DNA of 64,000 bases from NCBI GenBank assembly GCA_019914995.1, contig CM034139.1, positions 7,666,461-7,730,460 on the forward strand. Reading direction: 5' to 3'. Under the pieces are notes generated by a model, which saw nothing but the letters and a program-made list of their open reading frames with translations, made no database searches and was not told where the DNA came from. This document shows, in pieces, positions 1-12,099 of this stretch. The DNA comes from Acanthochlamys bracteata (taxonomy: Eukaryota; Streptophyta; Magnoliopsida; Pandanales; Velloziaceae). The translations under genes and the position numbers were made by a program. Each line of letters begins with the position of its first letter. The stretch's first letter is position 1.

Positions 1-526
1 ACAGTTGTGATAAAAATATTTTATCTTTTCATATTATAAGCACTAAACGATCGCGTGTTACTTGTTTAGAATGAAGATTTAAAAAACACATTTTTTAAAA
101 AGTAAGTAGAAAATAAAAACAATATTATTAAAAAACAAATTTACAAAAATAAATATAAAAAATATATTTAATAAAAACATAAAATTACTTAGGAACCCTA
201 ACGGATAAACAGTTAGAACATCCCTCTCCAAATCTGGAGACACATAAGAACGGAAATCTTAAAGCAAAGATAACGAGGAGTAATGCAAAAATTCATTAAG
301 TAGAATTCCACGAACACGTACGTACGTATCTCTAAGAACAATTCCGACGAAGCCTACTTTCTGATATCGTGAATAGAATACAACATCTTGATGTCAGCAA
401 AGCAAACCTGATCTGATATCATCGAACAAGAATTCAATTCAAATTCAATTGCAATCTTTTTAGTTTTAGACCCAAAATCAAAGAGCGCTCACTAATGCAC
501 TATAATATATAACAACGAAATTGCAG
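1..526. other. Intergenic AT-rich flank
   Basis: No gene is visible here. The first 200 bases are very AT-rich. The right part is downstream of the minus-strand HSPRO-like gene and probably holds its 3' untranslated region. Confidence 0.5.
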
Positions 527-2005
527 TCAGTTTGTGTTCGGGTGGTCCACGCATCTGTTTGACCGAGTAGTGGTGGTACTCTGATGACCGGTCAATTGTT
601 TCTGTTTCTGCCAGTATACATGCCCGAGGAATGTCTTTGCCGCGTCCAGGCTCGGGTAGTAAGGCGGCTCCATGAACACCTCCTCCGCCGACTCCCCGCC
701 TGACTCCAAGCTCCCCATCACCGCCACTACAACCTTCTCGTACCCGAAGTAGAACGTCTTCACTGCAGCCTCCACCACCTGCATTCCCTGAAGCAAATGA
801 ACTTTTCCGGCATTCTCAATCCTTCTACCTCGGCCGTGGTACAGCTTCATCGCGGCTTCTTGAACCCTCGGCCCGCCGTAGGGGTCTGCCTCAACTCCCA
901 ATATGTCAGGAACCATCTGTCTCAGATCCTTCGATCGCTTTGTCACCTCCACCAAAGCTGATGATCGGGAACAAAAACCACCCTCCTCAGAAGAGGAGGA
1001 AGGTGAGCTGCTCTTTTTTATTTCTAACTGGTTCGTCAGCTGCAGGAAGTCGTCGGGATCCATGAGAAGATGCAGGTCTTCCACCTCTCCTAGAAGCTTC
1101 CAGGCCTTCTCAACCATCCAGCATGTGCTCGCTGCCGTCTCCCAATCTTCTACCTCAACTCTCTTCTCAACTTTTCTCAGGAGTTCTTTAAGTGCGAACA
1201 ACCAAGATTCTAAGATCTGGTGGATGTTGAAGAGGTAGTGATTCTCGTAGTTCTTCAGGTAGTCTAGGGGGCACTTCTTGAGGGCGTGGAGAGCTGAAGG
1301 CCGGACGACGAGGTCGTACTCAAGTGAGGGTTTGCCGGAAAGGTTTGGTTCTCCGAGCCCTAGTGTGAAACTGCATCGGCGCATGTGTGATTCAATCTGC
1401 ATGAAGATTTTGGAAGCTGTGTCTTCAGACTTGTCCCACGCTGCCAATCTCGGAAGTAAACTTTCCTCGCTCGTGCGGCTCACAACGGGGTCAGAGCCAG
1501 GGAGTTTCCAGACTTCATCTTCAGAGTTCATGCGAGTCAAAACTAGACCTTTCGAAGAGCTGAGGTTGGAAACAGGAACGCCACTGCCAGCGAGGGTCTC
1601 GTCTTCCAAGAGGGCTGCGATGAGCTCAATCTGGTGAGAAGCTAGGGACTCCAGCCGACGTGTCCACTCACGATGGTTGGCGTACGGTCTTGGTTCTGAT
1701 AAAGCGATCGAAATTAGCCTGAAGGTGATCTCGAGAGCTTGCAGGGAAGGTTTTAGAATGGACTCGTTGTTCCATTGCGGGAAGTCTTTGGATGTCCAGA
1801 GCTTGGATATCTCTGGAAGTCGGAGGTATTGTTCGTAAGCTGCAGCTGCAGCTGAGCACGTAGCATCTGATGATGAGGAGAGCAAAGGCATCTTTTGCTG
1901 CTGCTGCTGCTTGTCAGAGGGTTTGGGAGACGAAGGTGATGATATCTTTGATGCCGCCATGTCCAATGAGCTCCTCTCCAGAGTTTTGTAATTATATGCT
2001 AACAA
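527..2005 (-). CDS. HSPRO2: HSPRO2/Hs1pro-1-like nematode-resistance protein
   Basis: This is a single uninterrupted exon of 492 codons. The protein matches the plant HSPRO family (sugar beet Hs1pro-1, Arabidopsis HSPRO1/HSPRO2), known from defence and energy-stress signalling and reported to interact with SnRK1. Family blocks I recognise include YEQYLRLPEISKLW near the N-terminus, ILKPSLQALEITFRLIS, the region around LMDPDDFLQL, and a C-terminal block with HLLQGMQ and FMEPPYYPSLDAAKTFLG. Family members are typically intronless and about 435-490 residues, so this copy looks full length. I chose the first Met because the residues after it align with the usual family start; a second Met follows 15 residues later. 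A five-Gln run lies in the variable N-terminal region, and the tail after AAKTFLG is longer than in Arabidopsis. The defence role is family knowledge, not shown by the sequence. Confidence 0.9.
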   Translation of the reverse strand: MLAYNYKTLERSSLDMAASKISSPSSPKPSDKQQQQQKMPLLSSSSDATCSAAAAAYEQYLRLPEISKLWTSKDFPQWNNESILKPSLQALEITFRLISIALSEPRPYANHREWTRRLESLASHQIELIAALLEDETLAGSGVPVSNLSSSKGLVLTRMNSEDEVWKLPGSDPVVSRTSEESLLPRLAAWDKSEDTASKIFMQIESHMRRCSFTLGLGEPNLSGKPSLEYDLVVRPSALHALKKCPLDYLKNYENHYLFNIHQILESWLFALKELLRKVEKRVEVEDWETAASTCWMVEKAWKLLGEVEDLHLLMDPDDFLQLTNQLEIKKSSSPSSSSEEGGFCSRSSALVEVTKRSKDLRQMVPDILGVEADPYGGPRVQEAAMKLYHGRGRRIENAGKVHLLQGMQVVEAAVKTFYFGYEKVVVAVMGSLESGGESAEEVFMEPPYYPSLDAAKTFLGHVYWQKQKQLTGHQSTTTTRSNRCVDHPNTN

Positions 2006-2142
2006 CCTACGGGAGGATGTTCTTTCTGATGAATAATTTATTAATGAACGAAGGAATGAATAAAATGAATGGGTAAATAGATGGAAGAAGTATGTGTTTA
2101 TTTGTGTTTGTTGGCAATTTCTTTTGCCTTAGGAGAAGATAT

Positions 2143-2151
2143 GTATATATA
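2143..2151 (-). promoter_or_regulatory. Candidate TATA box of the HSPRO-like gene
   Basis: A TATATA run read on the minus strand lies about 140 bases upstream of the start codon at 2005. That would give a 5' leader of roughly 110 bases. This is position and composition only. Confidence 0.35.
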
Positions 2152-2800
2152 AGAAGGACCACACCACATATGTATGTATATATTGATGCCAAACCAAGGC
2201 TTGGAAATTTCGGATATTTTGAATGATATTGTGCTCGTGGAATTTTGTTTCATGAATGAGGAGGAATTTTCGGTGGGAACGTAGCAAGGGGCCGACGAAT
2301 TGAATTTTAATAAGATGATGAAGGAAGAAAAGCGAAGAAGCGGCGAAGACAAGTTGGAAATTGGGTCATAGAGCACAATATTAACAAACAAAAAAGAAGA
2401 AGATAAACGTCTATCGAGCTTATCCACATAACCAAATCCCACACGCTTTCCTTGTACTCCATGCATACAATTCATAGTTTTTGAAAATATTAATTGGTAT
2501 ATGTTCTAAGGATATGCCTAGGATTATCATTTAATTTTCTCGTGAGTGGGCAGTAGCCTGTGTCTCCTGTGGTTGTTCTATCTGTATTCCAGAGCTGGAC
2601 GGGACCAATTCAATTCAAATTTATACTCAAAGTTTGATGTTGGAAGACAGTTGAAGGCAAGAGTCGGCGTGGTTGGTTTTCTAACATTTCAACTGCCGTG
2701 GAAACTTTTGACTAGCTGCCACTAACATACACATATTTATATATATATTCTTCCAGTTGTATCGCGTTAGATAAGCTAGGAAATAATCAACCCCGCAGGT
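2152..2800. other. Spacer upstream of the HSPRO-like gene
   Basis: No gene was recognised. The stretch is presumably the promoter of the minus-strand HSPRO-like gene, followed by the 3' flank of the unidentified fragment to the right. Around 2730-2750 there is a short TA-rich run. Confidence 0.4.
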
Positions 2801-2805
2801 ACTGT

Positions 2806-3530
2806 TTAAAGTCTTCGAGTTGAGATAAGGTTAGATTCATGCAAGTACCTAGAAGCAGAATTGGATCATCATAATAAATTAAAAACAAGGTCTTATATTG
2901 ATCTCTATAACATAAACTTAGGCATGTTAACAGATGGTACCTCAGCGTACATGAATGTGAACTTGCTTGCGAAAGATCAAACAGGCGCATGAGATTATGC
3001 TTCCACTGGTTCTTTAATTCTTTTAGCTAATTGTACTAGCAGATAATAAATGATAGATGTCGGTGTCACTAGTATATTCAAGGTGCAAATGAAAACAAAA
3101 GACTTGCATTTATCACACGGCATAGCCAAGGGGAAAAAATTAAATACCTGCAAATAGTGCCTTGGAATTGTTCCCCACATTTCCGCTGAAGTTCTTATCG
3201 TGTCCTAGATGAAAACTTTAGGTATCCTTTGGTGGGGTAAGCAACAGCATGCAGCACCCATCAGAACTAAAGTGAATCCATGGGGTGGTGGCATGTGATA
3301 CCTGCCGTATACAGCTTGAACTTGGACTTGAAGGATGATCAAGATCGATGTGCGTGTTACTGTTTCCTCATCAACAGAAGAAAGAGATGAAGCAAAAATA
3401 AGTACCTCTTTGATTCTGGCATGAAGATGAGAGCCGTCCCATGTATTTGATTGGTTCCTGGAGACTTCGGAGGAGTTTGCATGGAGTATCCTTCTTTGAC
3501 ATTCCTTTCTTGCTTCTACGTCTCCCCATG
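2806..3530 (-). CDS. Unidentified multi-exon coding fragment (C-terminal part)
   Basis: On the minus strand four blocks with good splice borders join in one reading frame: 3530-3406, 3204-3148, 3026-2941 and 2848-2806, ending at TAA. Each internal join has a GT donor and AG acceptor and the phases agree. The joined peptide is about 103 residues, basic and rich in Arg, Ser and Leu, with stretches such as WGTIPRHYLQ and NQWKHNLMRLFDLSQ. I do not recognise the family. No convincing upstream exon is visible between 3560 and the P0 relic, so this is either the tail of a gene whose 5' part is lost or a chance alignment of splice-like signals. The start of the first block is uncertain because its acceptor is weak. 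Confidence 0.3.
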
Positions 3531-5089
3531 CTCACAGCACATACAGGTGTACAATTCTGTTCAATAGGTCGAGTTAGATTACTAACACATCCGTTCCAAC
3601 AGACTGATTGAGAAGATAAAAAGCACTATGACGATAGGCATAAGAATGCAAATTTTCGTACATGAATCATATATAATTTGGTTACAAACGGAAGCATATA
3701 AAAAGCACAGACAGCCTTTCCACAAGGACCGCAGCACCACTTCCAGGCTTCACATTATGAACAGGGACAATTTGCATGTAAAAAAATAAAAAATACATCT
3801 GAAAATACACTTCAAATTTGTCACTGAAGCCACAAATTCTGGTATGTACCCATAATTCCTACCAACCAGAATTCAAACCTATGCTGCAGAAACTAAAGCC
3901 TGAATCAAATGTGAAGTTTGGAGTGCTTGTGTTTTAGAAAAAGGAACTGCTTATGTTTCTAATCAAGAAGGCTAAAGCCCATGTCATTGTCAGACTCCTC
4001 AGCCGGTTCTTCCTTCTTCTCGTCTTTCTTGGCAGCTGAGAGATGCTGCAGCTGTGTCGGCAGCACCTACTGGTGCAGCATCAACTGCAAATTTGCTCGG
4101 GTCTTGCATTAAACATGGCCAATTATAAGTGATGCCATGAAGCAGCCTAAAGCCAAGTACCTACAGACATATCAGCACAGAGGCCTCACCTTGAGATACT
4201 CTTGAACTTTTCAGCCTATGGGAAGGTATACCAAGTGGCAACTGCAACTGAAGCACAATTTTTTAGGCCTTTATGAACATGTGAGGAGCACCTGCCAAAG
4301 TTGGAGGAAATGGCAAGCAAAAGCAAAGTAACCATGGAAATGCCAGCTGCAAACTTCTCAATCAGGTCATCCTCAGTGAGGTCCAGCACTTTAGGACTGA
4401 AGACAGAACCATTATCATAGACAGACGACACCACCAGATCTAAGAGAAAGGCCTTATCCCAGGCTTAGCAAGGAGAGCAGCCTCAGAAGAACCAACCTTG
4501 TCTCCTTTCTTGATCAGCTCAACAGGGGTGTAATGATTTCAACAGTACCCTTACTAATCTGTGTTGAGGACCTGAATGTTGCAGATAAAGAAATGAACGA
4601 GTGCAAGAGTTGCTATTTATGGCTTTGTCATATAGGATGAGATTTGTCTAACCTGGAACGAGGAAGTCAAGGAAGGATCCAGTCAAGTGTTGCCAGAGGG
4701 GAACAACGACATCAATGGGAGCAACAAGTCCAACACGACCTCCAACCTGATGCAAAAAAAGGTACCAAAATTTACACATATCGTGTCAGAATAACTATCT
4801 ACAAAGCGATATTGTTCAACAGAACAAAATCATAAGCATGCTCTAGCCCTTGAACATGACATTGATGTTGAGCTCTGGTCAGTGAGTTAAATAAACGTAG
4901 GAGAGCTTATGCAGAGATTATGTTAAGCCTACCTCCTATACTAACCGATGATATCTGTGACAAAATCCGTACATGGAGGCAGATTTCTTTTTTTGCATTA
5001 CGCGGTTCACTCCCAAACAAAATAGTAAAGTCGTTGGGCTTTGGCAGATGAAGGCAAAAGGTGGTGGGAAGGTCTTAGATCTTAAGAGT

Positions 5090-5263
5090 ACATCAATACT
5101 TTGAAGCTCAAGTCTAACAAGCATAGCTTGCTCCCTTTATCTTTGTAACATCAATCCTTTGAAGCTCAAGTCTAACAAGCATAGCTCGCTCCCTTCATCT
5201 TTGTAACATCAATACTTTGAAGCTCAAGTCTAACAAGCATAGCTTGCTCCCTTTATCTTTGTA
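5090..5263. repeat. Tandem repeat, three copies of a 58-base unit
   Basis: Copies begin at 5090, 5148 and 5206 and each opens with ACATCAAT(A/C)CTTTGAAG. Only a few substitutions separate them, with copies 1 and 3 nearly the same, so the duplication is recent. The array lies in the long intron of the P0 relic, beside the solo LTR. Confidence 0.9.
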
Positions 5264-5468
5264 ACAAAAAGAAGAGGTTACTATGCATAGACAAACCTTC
5301 AGATTTTACAGAATGAAGGTACCAAACTATTAGACATTATTGTTTATCTTGCGCATTCCCTAGATTTAACTTTCATAGATTATGTTGTCCATTTTTCAGG
5401 ACCAAAGCTCAATACTAAAGCAACTGACACACTAGTTCCTCATACTTTGTTGTTAGCTGAGTGATTGA

Positions 5469-6019
5469 TGTTGGATATAAAAACACTTTGGTGAGCTTCT
5501 AATCAAGTAGTCCACAAGTAGCTGTTGGTAGTCCACCATTTAGTCCAACATAGCTTTTATGGTAGTTATGTCCAGATTCATTCATGAAGAAGTTATGTCC
5601 AGATTCATAAAAAAGTTATGTCCAAATTCATCTAACTACCATAGGAAGTTATGCCAAGGAACTAATGCCAAAGAGATGTTTTGGAAAGTTAGTTATTTAG
5701 TGGACTAGCTATCAAATAATTTTTTTGCATCTTATATATATGTCCCAAATGTGTGGAATTTGAGAGAAGCATGCAAAGAGAGAATGCAAGCAAGAAAAGC
5801 AAAGTTGTAAGCCTACATTGTAATCTCATCGCATAGTGATATTTTTTTGTGTGACTCCACCACCGTGGGGTTTTTTTCGTTTTTCTCTACGTATATCCTG
5901 GTGTTGTGTGATTGCCTTATTCATCTTTAACAATCTCAACTTGAATTGCAAGATTCTAATGTGTGCTATATATTTCGCTGTGCTATTTTTCGTTCGTGCA
6001 CACTGCCGTATTTCCAACA
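5469..6019. mobile_element. Solo LTR of a copia-like retrotransposon
   Basis: The 551-base block starts TGTTGG and ends CCAACA, the usual inverted termini of an LTR. It is flanked on both sides by the same five bases, ATTGA (5464-5468 and 6020-6024), which is the size of a typical target-site duplication. Inside is a TATA-like run near 5733. No primer-binding site, polypurine tract or coding region is attached, so this is a solo LTR left by recombination between two LTRs. It sits in an intron of the P0 relic. Assignment to copia rests on the look of the ends and the internal GTGACTCCACCACCGTGGGG block, not on coding sequence. Confidence 0.85.
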
Positions 6020-6984
6020 ATTGACTGACTTTCTCGTTCACTTATTGGAGAGAGAAATAAATTCCTATCCTCATAAACATTCAACTTGGAAACCAATCTA
6101 TTAGCATTGACTTTAATGACACACAACGGTCCTCATGATGCCTTAAGATTGAACATATATATAACTAATACAACACATACTAATCATTCCTTATCGACTA
6201 TTTCTGTACATCATGCCATGCTACGATTAAAAAATTATTTACTACATACCTTGTATTTGGTGATTCCTCGCTGACCTCCTTGAGATCACCCGTAGTGAAG
6301 ATGAATCCCACATTCCCTGCAATCAAACAAATAATTCGATCTCAAAAACCTATCAAATGGGATAGAGCAGAGAGAATGAACTGATTACGCGTGAAGAAAT
6401 TATCATGAAAATGCAAACTTAAACTTACGATGACAAGTGGGAAATGTTGACGTAATCCTGTTGCCAGTCTTCTCCGCGTGGATCCTGATGCATCGCCTGA
6501 TGAGCGCGTTCTTCCCCATGAACACGATCGAGTTTCCGCGGAGACCTTTCCTGATATTCTGCAGCTGGTTCGGGCCAACGTTGTCTGCCAAAGCGACGAG
6601 AACCTGGCTGTAATCATCTAGAAGCTGGCAAAACTTCTGGTCGTACTGAACCTTCTCCTCTGCCTTGGATAGCTTGATCGCCATTTCCCTTCTTCAACTG
6701 GAACAACTACAACTGATCTATCTAGCGAAACTAAAAAATAACTACCAAAGCTGAGGGCCAAGATGAGCTCACTGCCGTTAAGGCGGATGGCGGGATCAAC
6801 CATCTCTAACCTTAACAACTGCTAGCTACAACAGAGAGAAAAACGAAGAACAGGACGAATGAAACAAGCGACGGCGTAGTAATGAAACGAGAACATAAGC
6901 ACGACTTTTATTTTAGCACGAATGGGCTATTAGGCATATTTATTGTAAGGCCTAACAACTACGAATTTGAGGCCTGAAAGAAAT

Positions 6985-9900
6985 AGTGAATAAGGCGGGC
7001 CGGCCTATAAACGGCCTGTTTATATGTTTGTTTGCTATGTTTTGTTTGAAGTTTGAAAGCCGTCTGTCGGTCATTGTCCATCATCGCGTGTTGTTCGTTC
7101 TGTCGATCACCGATTCATACACACTGTTTCTCTTCCTCTCTGAGAAGAAGAAGAAGAAGGAAGCAACCGATTGGAATCGGTTAGAGTAAGGACAGCGAAT
7201 TTGTAAGTCGCTGGTGTTGTGACCATGATTTGTTGTGCTGAAAATCTTGCGAGTTTTATGATATATTGAATTTCATTTGTGTATTGAGAAATGGTTTTGG
7301 TCAAGCATTTATTTTGAAGATAGTGGAGTGTTAAAAATCTATCTTTCTAAAGAGAAAGCATATATGGCGTTTCAAATTATACAAGATAGCTTCATATTGT
7401 GAACTTGTAGCTTCTGTTTCCATGTTTTCGTAAGCAGTAAAGCCAATAAACTAGATATTTATTGAAATCAATGGCATCTGCGCCCCCATCAAATTGGAAG
7501 ACAACCTGATCATCTTAGTTCTCCTAAGAAAGTTGGGCTCTGTTTATGCTAGGCACCAGCTGCTATCACTTTGTATTTCTTGATTTGGTTTGCTGGACTT
7601 CGAGTGTGATTCTAATGTCCCTTTCATTTGTTCGTTGAGAGCTTTGAAATAAAAATTTGGGTGGGGGTGGTAGGCGGGTGAAGTGCGCTCAGGTCCTTCT
7701 GAATGATTGTCCTTTCACCAAACTCGCTTTCTTAGTTATGCTAGCTACTTGAATTCCTGATACCTCCAAACTATGATCAGCTCATATCCATTTATTAGTA
7801 GCTATATAGGACTGTGAATAGTGTTCGTGAAATTCTGAAATGAGACTCGTTTGTTAGATGGATTTCTTGCATTCAACTTTAATCTGTACTCATTGAATTA
7901 GTTCAACGAACTCGGATCAATTTGATGATGAAATTGTCATGCACCAACCAGCCCTCATGCCCGGGATGAAACATCCCATACTTTCAATGTAGTTTACTCT
8001 GCTCATGAAAATTACTATTTATCGTGTAATCCTAATGTTGTATTCTTCTCCATTTTATTTTTCAGAGTCAGTTACTCCACTGTTGCTTATTTAAGTATGC
8101 AGTGTAACTATGCAGGCTCAAGTTTGACCTATGTATACTATACCAAACTAGACTCAGTTTGAATTGATTTTGTAACTGTTGACTGATCAAATATTTGTGC
8201 TAAGAATGAGAAACCTAGGTCGAACAGTCAACAGAAGCATTGCTGGACAGTTACTATGATGTTTCTTCTATTTGTTTGTTAAGTAGTCAGATTTGAATAA
8301 AAATTCTTGTATTGAAATGTTGAAAATGGGAAGCAGGAACCATGCAGCATTTCCTGGTCTTACGGTTTTATTTTGGACTAAGCAGCAAAGCTACGATGAT
8401 ATCATTTGCTTGAAAGGCCAGGGGCTTCCTAGGTGTACTACCCGTTGATTTATTTAATTTTGTTTTGAAAGTTGAACATATTTCTCAAATTTGTTTAGAA
8501 TGGCATGATCTTGAAGCTATTGTTAATTTTTCCTTTTTCGGGAGGTTGCTTGTACTGAATTAATTAGAAGAGAAAGGAACAATGGGTAGTGGTGTTTTGT
8601 TAGTGCAAGGAAATCAACTCAATTGAAAGAAAGTGGTGGACCAGTTTATGGGCAATGGGTCCTTTTGATATGGCAGCCATTGAGCTCTTATTTCTATTTC
8701 ACTTTCTGATTTTAATTTTTTGAGTTTGAAGAACGACCATTATTATAGTAAGAGAATATATATATATATATATATGAAAAAGACACGGAGGGAAGAGATA
8801 ACCGAGTCATTTCACCCTTGCCCCCTTCAACTTTTTTGTTTGTGGATTCTACTAGCTTGCTAGCCTACTAATCACTAAAATTATCCTTTCTTTTTCCCAC
8901 CTTCGTTTCAATTAAAATTATCCTTTACTACGGCTAACATTGTTTACTGATAAATTGCTAGGTCCACTATTCTTTTGACCCCCTCCGAGGGAACATGTGT
9001 TATGGATTTCTTAACACAGAATGACATGTATGGCGTTAAGCCTGAAGCATCAGTCCACTTTATTTAGGTTTTGATAATTGAAATTGTTCTTACTGTGTGA
9101 TAGATTGTTTTGTTCCAATTTATTAACCCGTATCTTACGTATATTATAGATAGGAGACAAAGAACAGAGAGAGGATCAAAGAAGATGCCCGAGGACGTGG
9201 AGCACCATTCTTCTTAATGGAATTTGTCCTGACTCTCAAGTGGGAGGTTTATCTATATGTGTTTTCTTTTAGAGCTATTGAATTCAGCGAGCATTACAGC
9301 CGCTGATGCTTCTTAGTTTCTGAACGGAGGATTATCTCATAGCAGAAGAGGAGGGAAAGAAAAAGAAAAAATAAAAAAATAACAATGAAGTAGAAAACTA
9401 TAGTCAGAGTAGTAATACGTAGGTGCCCATGCTGCATTTAATACGAATGGTTGATAATGATCGAACTCTCCCAAACATTTAAAATAATAATAATAAATAA
9501 AAAACTTGCTCGGTAGAATTCAACTTCTTAAATTGAGTGCCGAATCATTTAACATTGCTTCGTTAACTATTAAAAGTCTGCAACTTAGGCTGACCGAGTT
9601 GTTTCTTGTCATTAGGTCAAAGTTATTATCTGCAAATAAGTCATTTTGCAAATTCTAGGTTTGACTTGATATAAATAATATATACGTTGCATGCATAGAG
9701 TCTTGGCTTACTACCGACATAAATACGTAGTTTACAATCAATCTCCACGGCTACGTATGTTTACAGATAGTGAATGACTATGTGATTATTCTGTTATAGC
9801 TGAAGTTTTAATAACGAGATTTGACTTTTGCTTGATTTGATTCTACGTCTTTGATTCTTAATTAGAGGTGCGCCTAGGTTCAAGGACTACTAATAAATAT

Positions 9901-11490
9901 TGAAAATGAAGTGATAATTAGAACAAAATCATATGAATCAAATTTTCAGAGTAACAGTGTTTTAGGTTCTAGTTGGAGCCCGTTCTCTAGTTTGTCTAGT
10001 TGTAACATTTTTAAAAAGTCTAGATTTGAAGATGGAGTTGTTCGGACTTTGATTTCGGTCACTTGTTAGGTAATGCTTTACTCCAAATATGGATAAATTG
10101 TCAAATATCTGAGGGATTTGTCCGGAAGAATAATGGCAGGCACGTAGAAACCAATGCATACATGGTAGAAAGCAAACGAGTGAACTGACTTTGATGGCGT
10201 GGCTCAAGGAGGGATTGTGAAATACCATCGTAATATGTAGACACGAGGTAGCCGAACCTTCGTAGTAGATATTGATCATTGAAATAATTTAAGATTAGGA
10301 AAGCAGCAATCCATGAAATGAATATGAGTCCTTGATGGATTATTTTGGATCTCGAGCTGCTGCTATGGCCCATGGCTGGCCACACGCTAACATGAAGAAC
10401 TAAAAGAAGCTCAGGCTCTCCTTGCAATGCGGCGGTAGCCATGGCTACAAACGGTGAACCAGACCATAAATCTTATTTACTGACTGATGGAAGCAGAAAA
10501 AGTTATTGCTGTTGGTTCTATATATAGTTTTTGCGTTCATAGGAAAGGTACATATATTGGATTTATTTATTGTATAATATAGATATGACGGTGGCAGTTA
10601 TGTCCAAACCACAGAGAGCTTATCATATATAATGAGGAAAAGATTTTTTTTTTTTTTTTGTTGAAATAAATATATTGAGGAAGAGCTCTTTGAAATTAAG
10701 TAACCGCAGCTGTTTGCTGGTCGGGCAATTCAAAGCTGCACCTTCTTTTAATTAAGCAGTCAGTTAGCCAGACAAATTTATGTTGGCGTAGTGATGCTTC
10801 AGAATTTTGCAAAGTATAAAACGTCAGTTTATCTTTTTCTAAAAAAAAATTTGTTCTTCTGAATTTTGGTTATGCAATTGCGATAACCATGCAAATTATT
10901 TGATGAGTTAATTTAATTGATCATCATCACTTCAAAAATTAGAAAGATTGCTGAGCAGACAAAATGAAGTTGGCACATGGCATTATGCAGCTAGTTGTAT
11001 TGATCCTTCCAACTATTCAAGAGACATATTAGACTTTTGATTATATTTATAGAGGGAAGCTGAGAAGCAGATGGCACTTAAGCAGCCAATTAAAAATGCC
11101 GTCAGAATTAACTGTGGTATATTCTTTTTTTTTTGGTAGGGACTAGAGTAGTGGGTAAGGCTGTTCTTTTTGGTACCTTAATTTGATTGCTTATAGGTAT
11201 CTGATTAATCATTAAGTGGTTGTGATGATTTGAGTTTGTGTTTCTTCTTAATATTAATGTAAACAATATAGAGAAAGAATAAAATTCGTTCCTCGTGGCT
11301 TTGGCTTTAGTAATTGGCTTTAATCAGGTTTGCATCAAGATCCAGATAATAATAATTAGTAGCATCACTAGGCTATGTTTTTAGTTGTTTTTGTCAAAAC
11401 TAAAGCACGCTTAATTGAGCTTAGTGGGTGTTAGCGGTAGCAACTCAAAGAATCAAGATAAAGATGATATGCGTTCAAGGGAGATAATAA
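6985..11490. other. Gene-poor spacer, left part
   Basis: No recognisable gene is seen over about 4.5 kb. Contents I can point to are a TA microsatellite near 8759-8775, a poly-T run near 10645, and two overlapping open frames on the minus strand at 9962-10442 with no family resemblance. Nothing supports an RNA gene. Confidence 0.5.
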
Positions 11491-11717
11491 GGACGTGTTT
11501 ATATACTTTTTTTTAAATTCACTTTTAATAAAAAATAATTTTAAAAATTAAAATAAATTATTTTTATTAAAAATTTATTTATTAAATTTTAAGTTTAAAA
11601 TTTATTTATAATATAAAATAATTATAAAATATTATTTTTATTAAATAATTTTAATTTTTAATTTTATTTTTAAACTCACTTATGAAAAAGTGAATTTATG
11701 CCATAGTAAACAAGCCC
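11491..11717. mobile_element. Tourist/Harbinger-like MITE
   Basis: The left end reads GGACGTGTTTATATAC and the right end, reversed, reads GGGCTTGTTTACTATGG, giving imperfect terminal inverted repeats. Both then run into a shared AATTCACTTTT block and AT-rich arms that can fold back. TAA stands immediately outside both ends (11488-11490 and 11718-11720), the target-site duplication expected of PIF/Harbinger elements. At about 227 bases with no coding capacity it fits a MITE. A related but decayed copy lies at about 47373-47515. Confidence 0.7.
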
Positions 11718-12099
11718 TAAGTCATTATTAAACTAAGACTAAAGATTGGAAAGGTGATTATTTTGTTAAAAAAAGATATTATCAGCTAAGAAGCTAACAG
11801 GAAATCAGGGAGAGCTAAAAGTTTGTTGTAAGTGGGAATTCAGGCGGCGCACCAATTACACCGGATTTCGTTTTGCAATTGGAAGCATGGAATCTCTTGT
11901 TACATTAACTTGTGTAAATGGTTTTTTTAATTATTTAAATGAAGTAAAAGAATGTCGTGCTACGTTTCTCTATACGTATTCCGGTGTATAAAAAATTTTA
12001 TTATTGGAATGGAGTTGTATAATTAAAGGTAAGTGCCATCTTTGAGATAATGAAGAAATCATTTTGTTCCTAAACAATCTCAAAATCTTAGCTGTTTCT

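Larger units (their letters stand above)
3959..6684 (-). pseudogene. RPP0: 60S acidic ribosomal protein P0 relic
   Basis: The N-terminal exon (6684-6429) encodes a clear P0 start with blocks [28 protein letters not shown] and [13 protein letters not shown]. Later exons are recognisable at 6316-6250 (VGFIFTTGDLKEVSEE), 4746-4653 (VGLVAPIDVVVP), about 4571-4200 ([18 protein letters not shown]) and about 4110-3959, ending in the typical acidic tail and MGFSLLD. P0 forms the base of the ribosomal stalk and binds P1/P2. This copy cannot make it: the frame breaks after KTGN in exon 1, again in GDLKEVSEE, where one A of the expected GAAATC is missing, and several times in the block from VVVP onward, with stops. 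Introns are retained, so it is a decayed duplicate rather than a retrocopy. A solo LTR and a triplicated 58-base unit sit in the large intron. Confidence 0.88.

Noticed and set aside
6986..7189. 67-codon open frame with a Lys run
   Set aside because: Low-complexity GAAGAAGAA sequence and no homology; no supporting signals.
9962..10442. Two overlapping minus-strand open frames of 105 and 113 codons
   Set aside because: No family resemblance, no splice or codon pattern, and they sit in gene-poor AT-rich DNA; they look like chance open frames.
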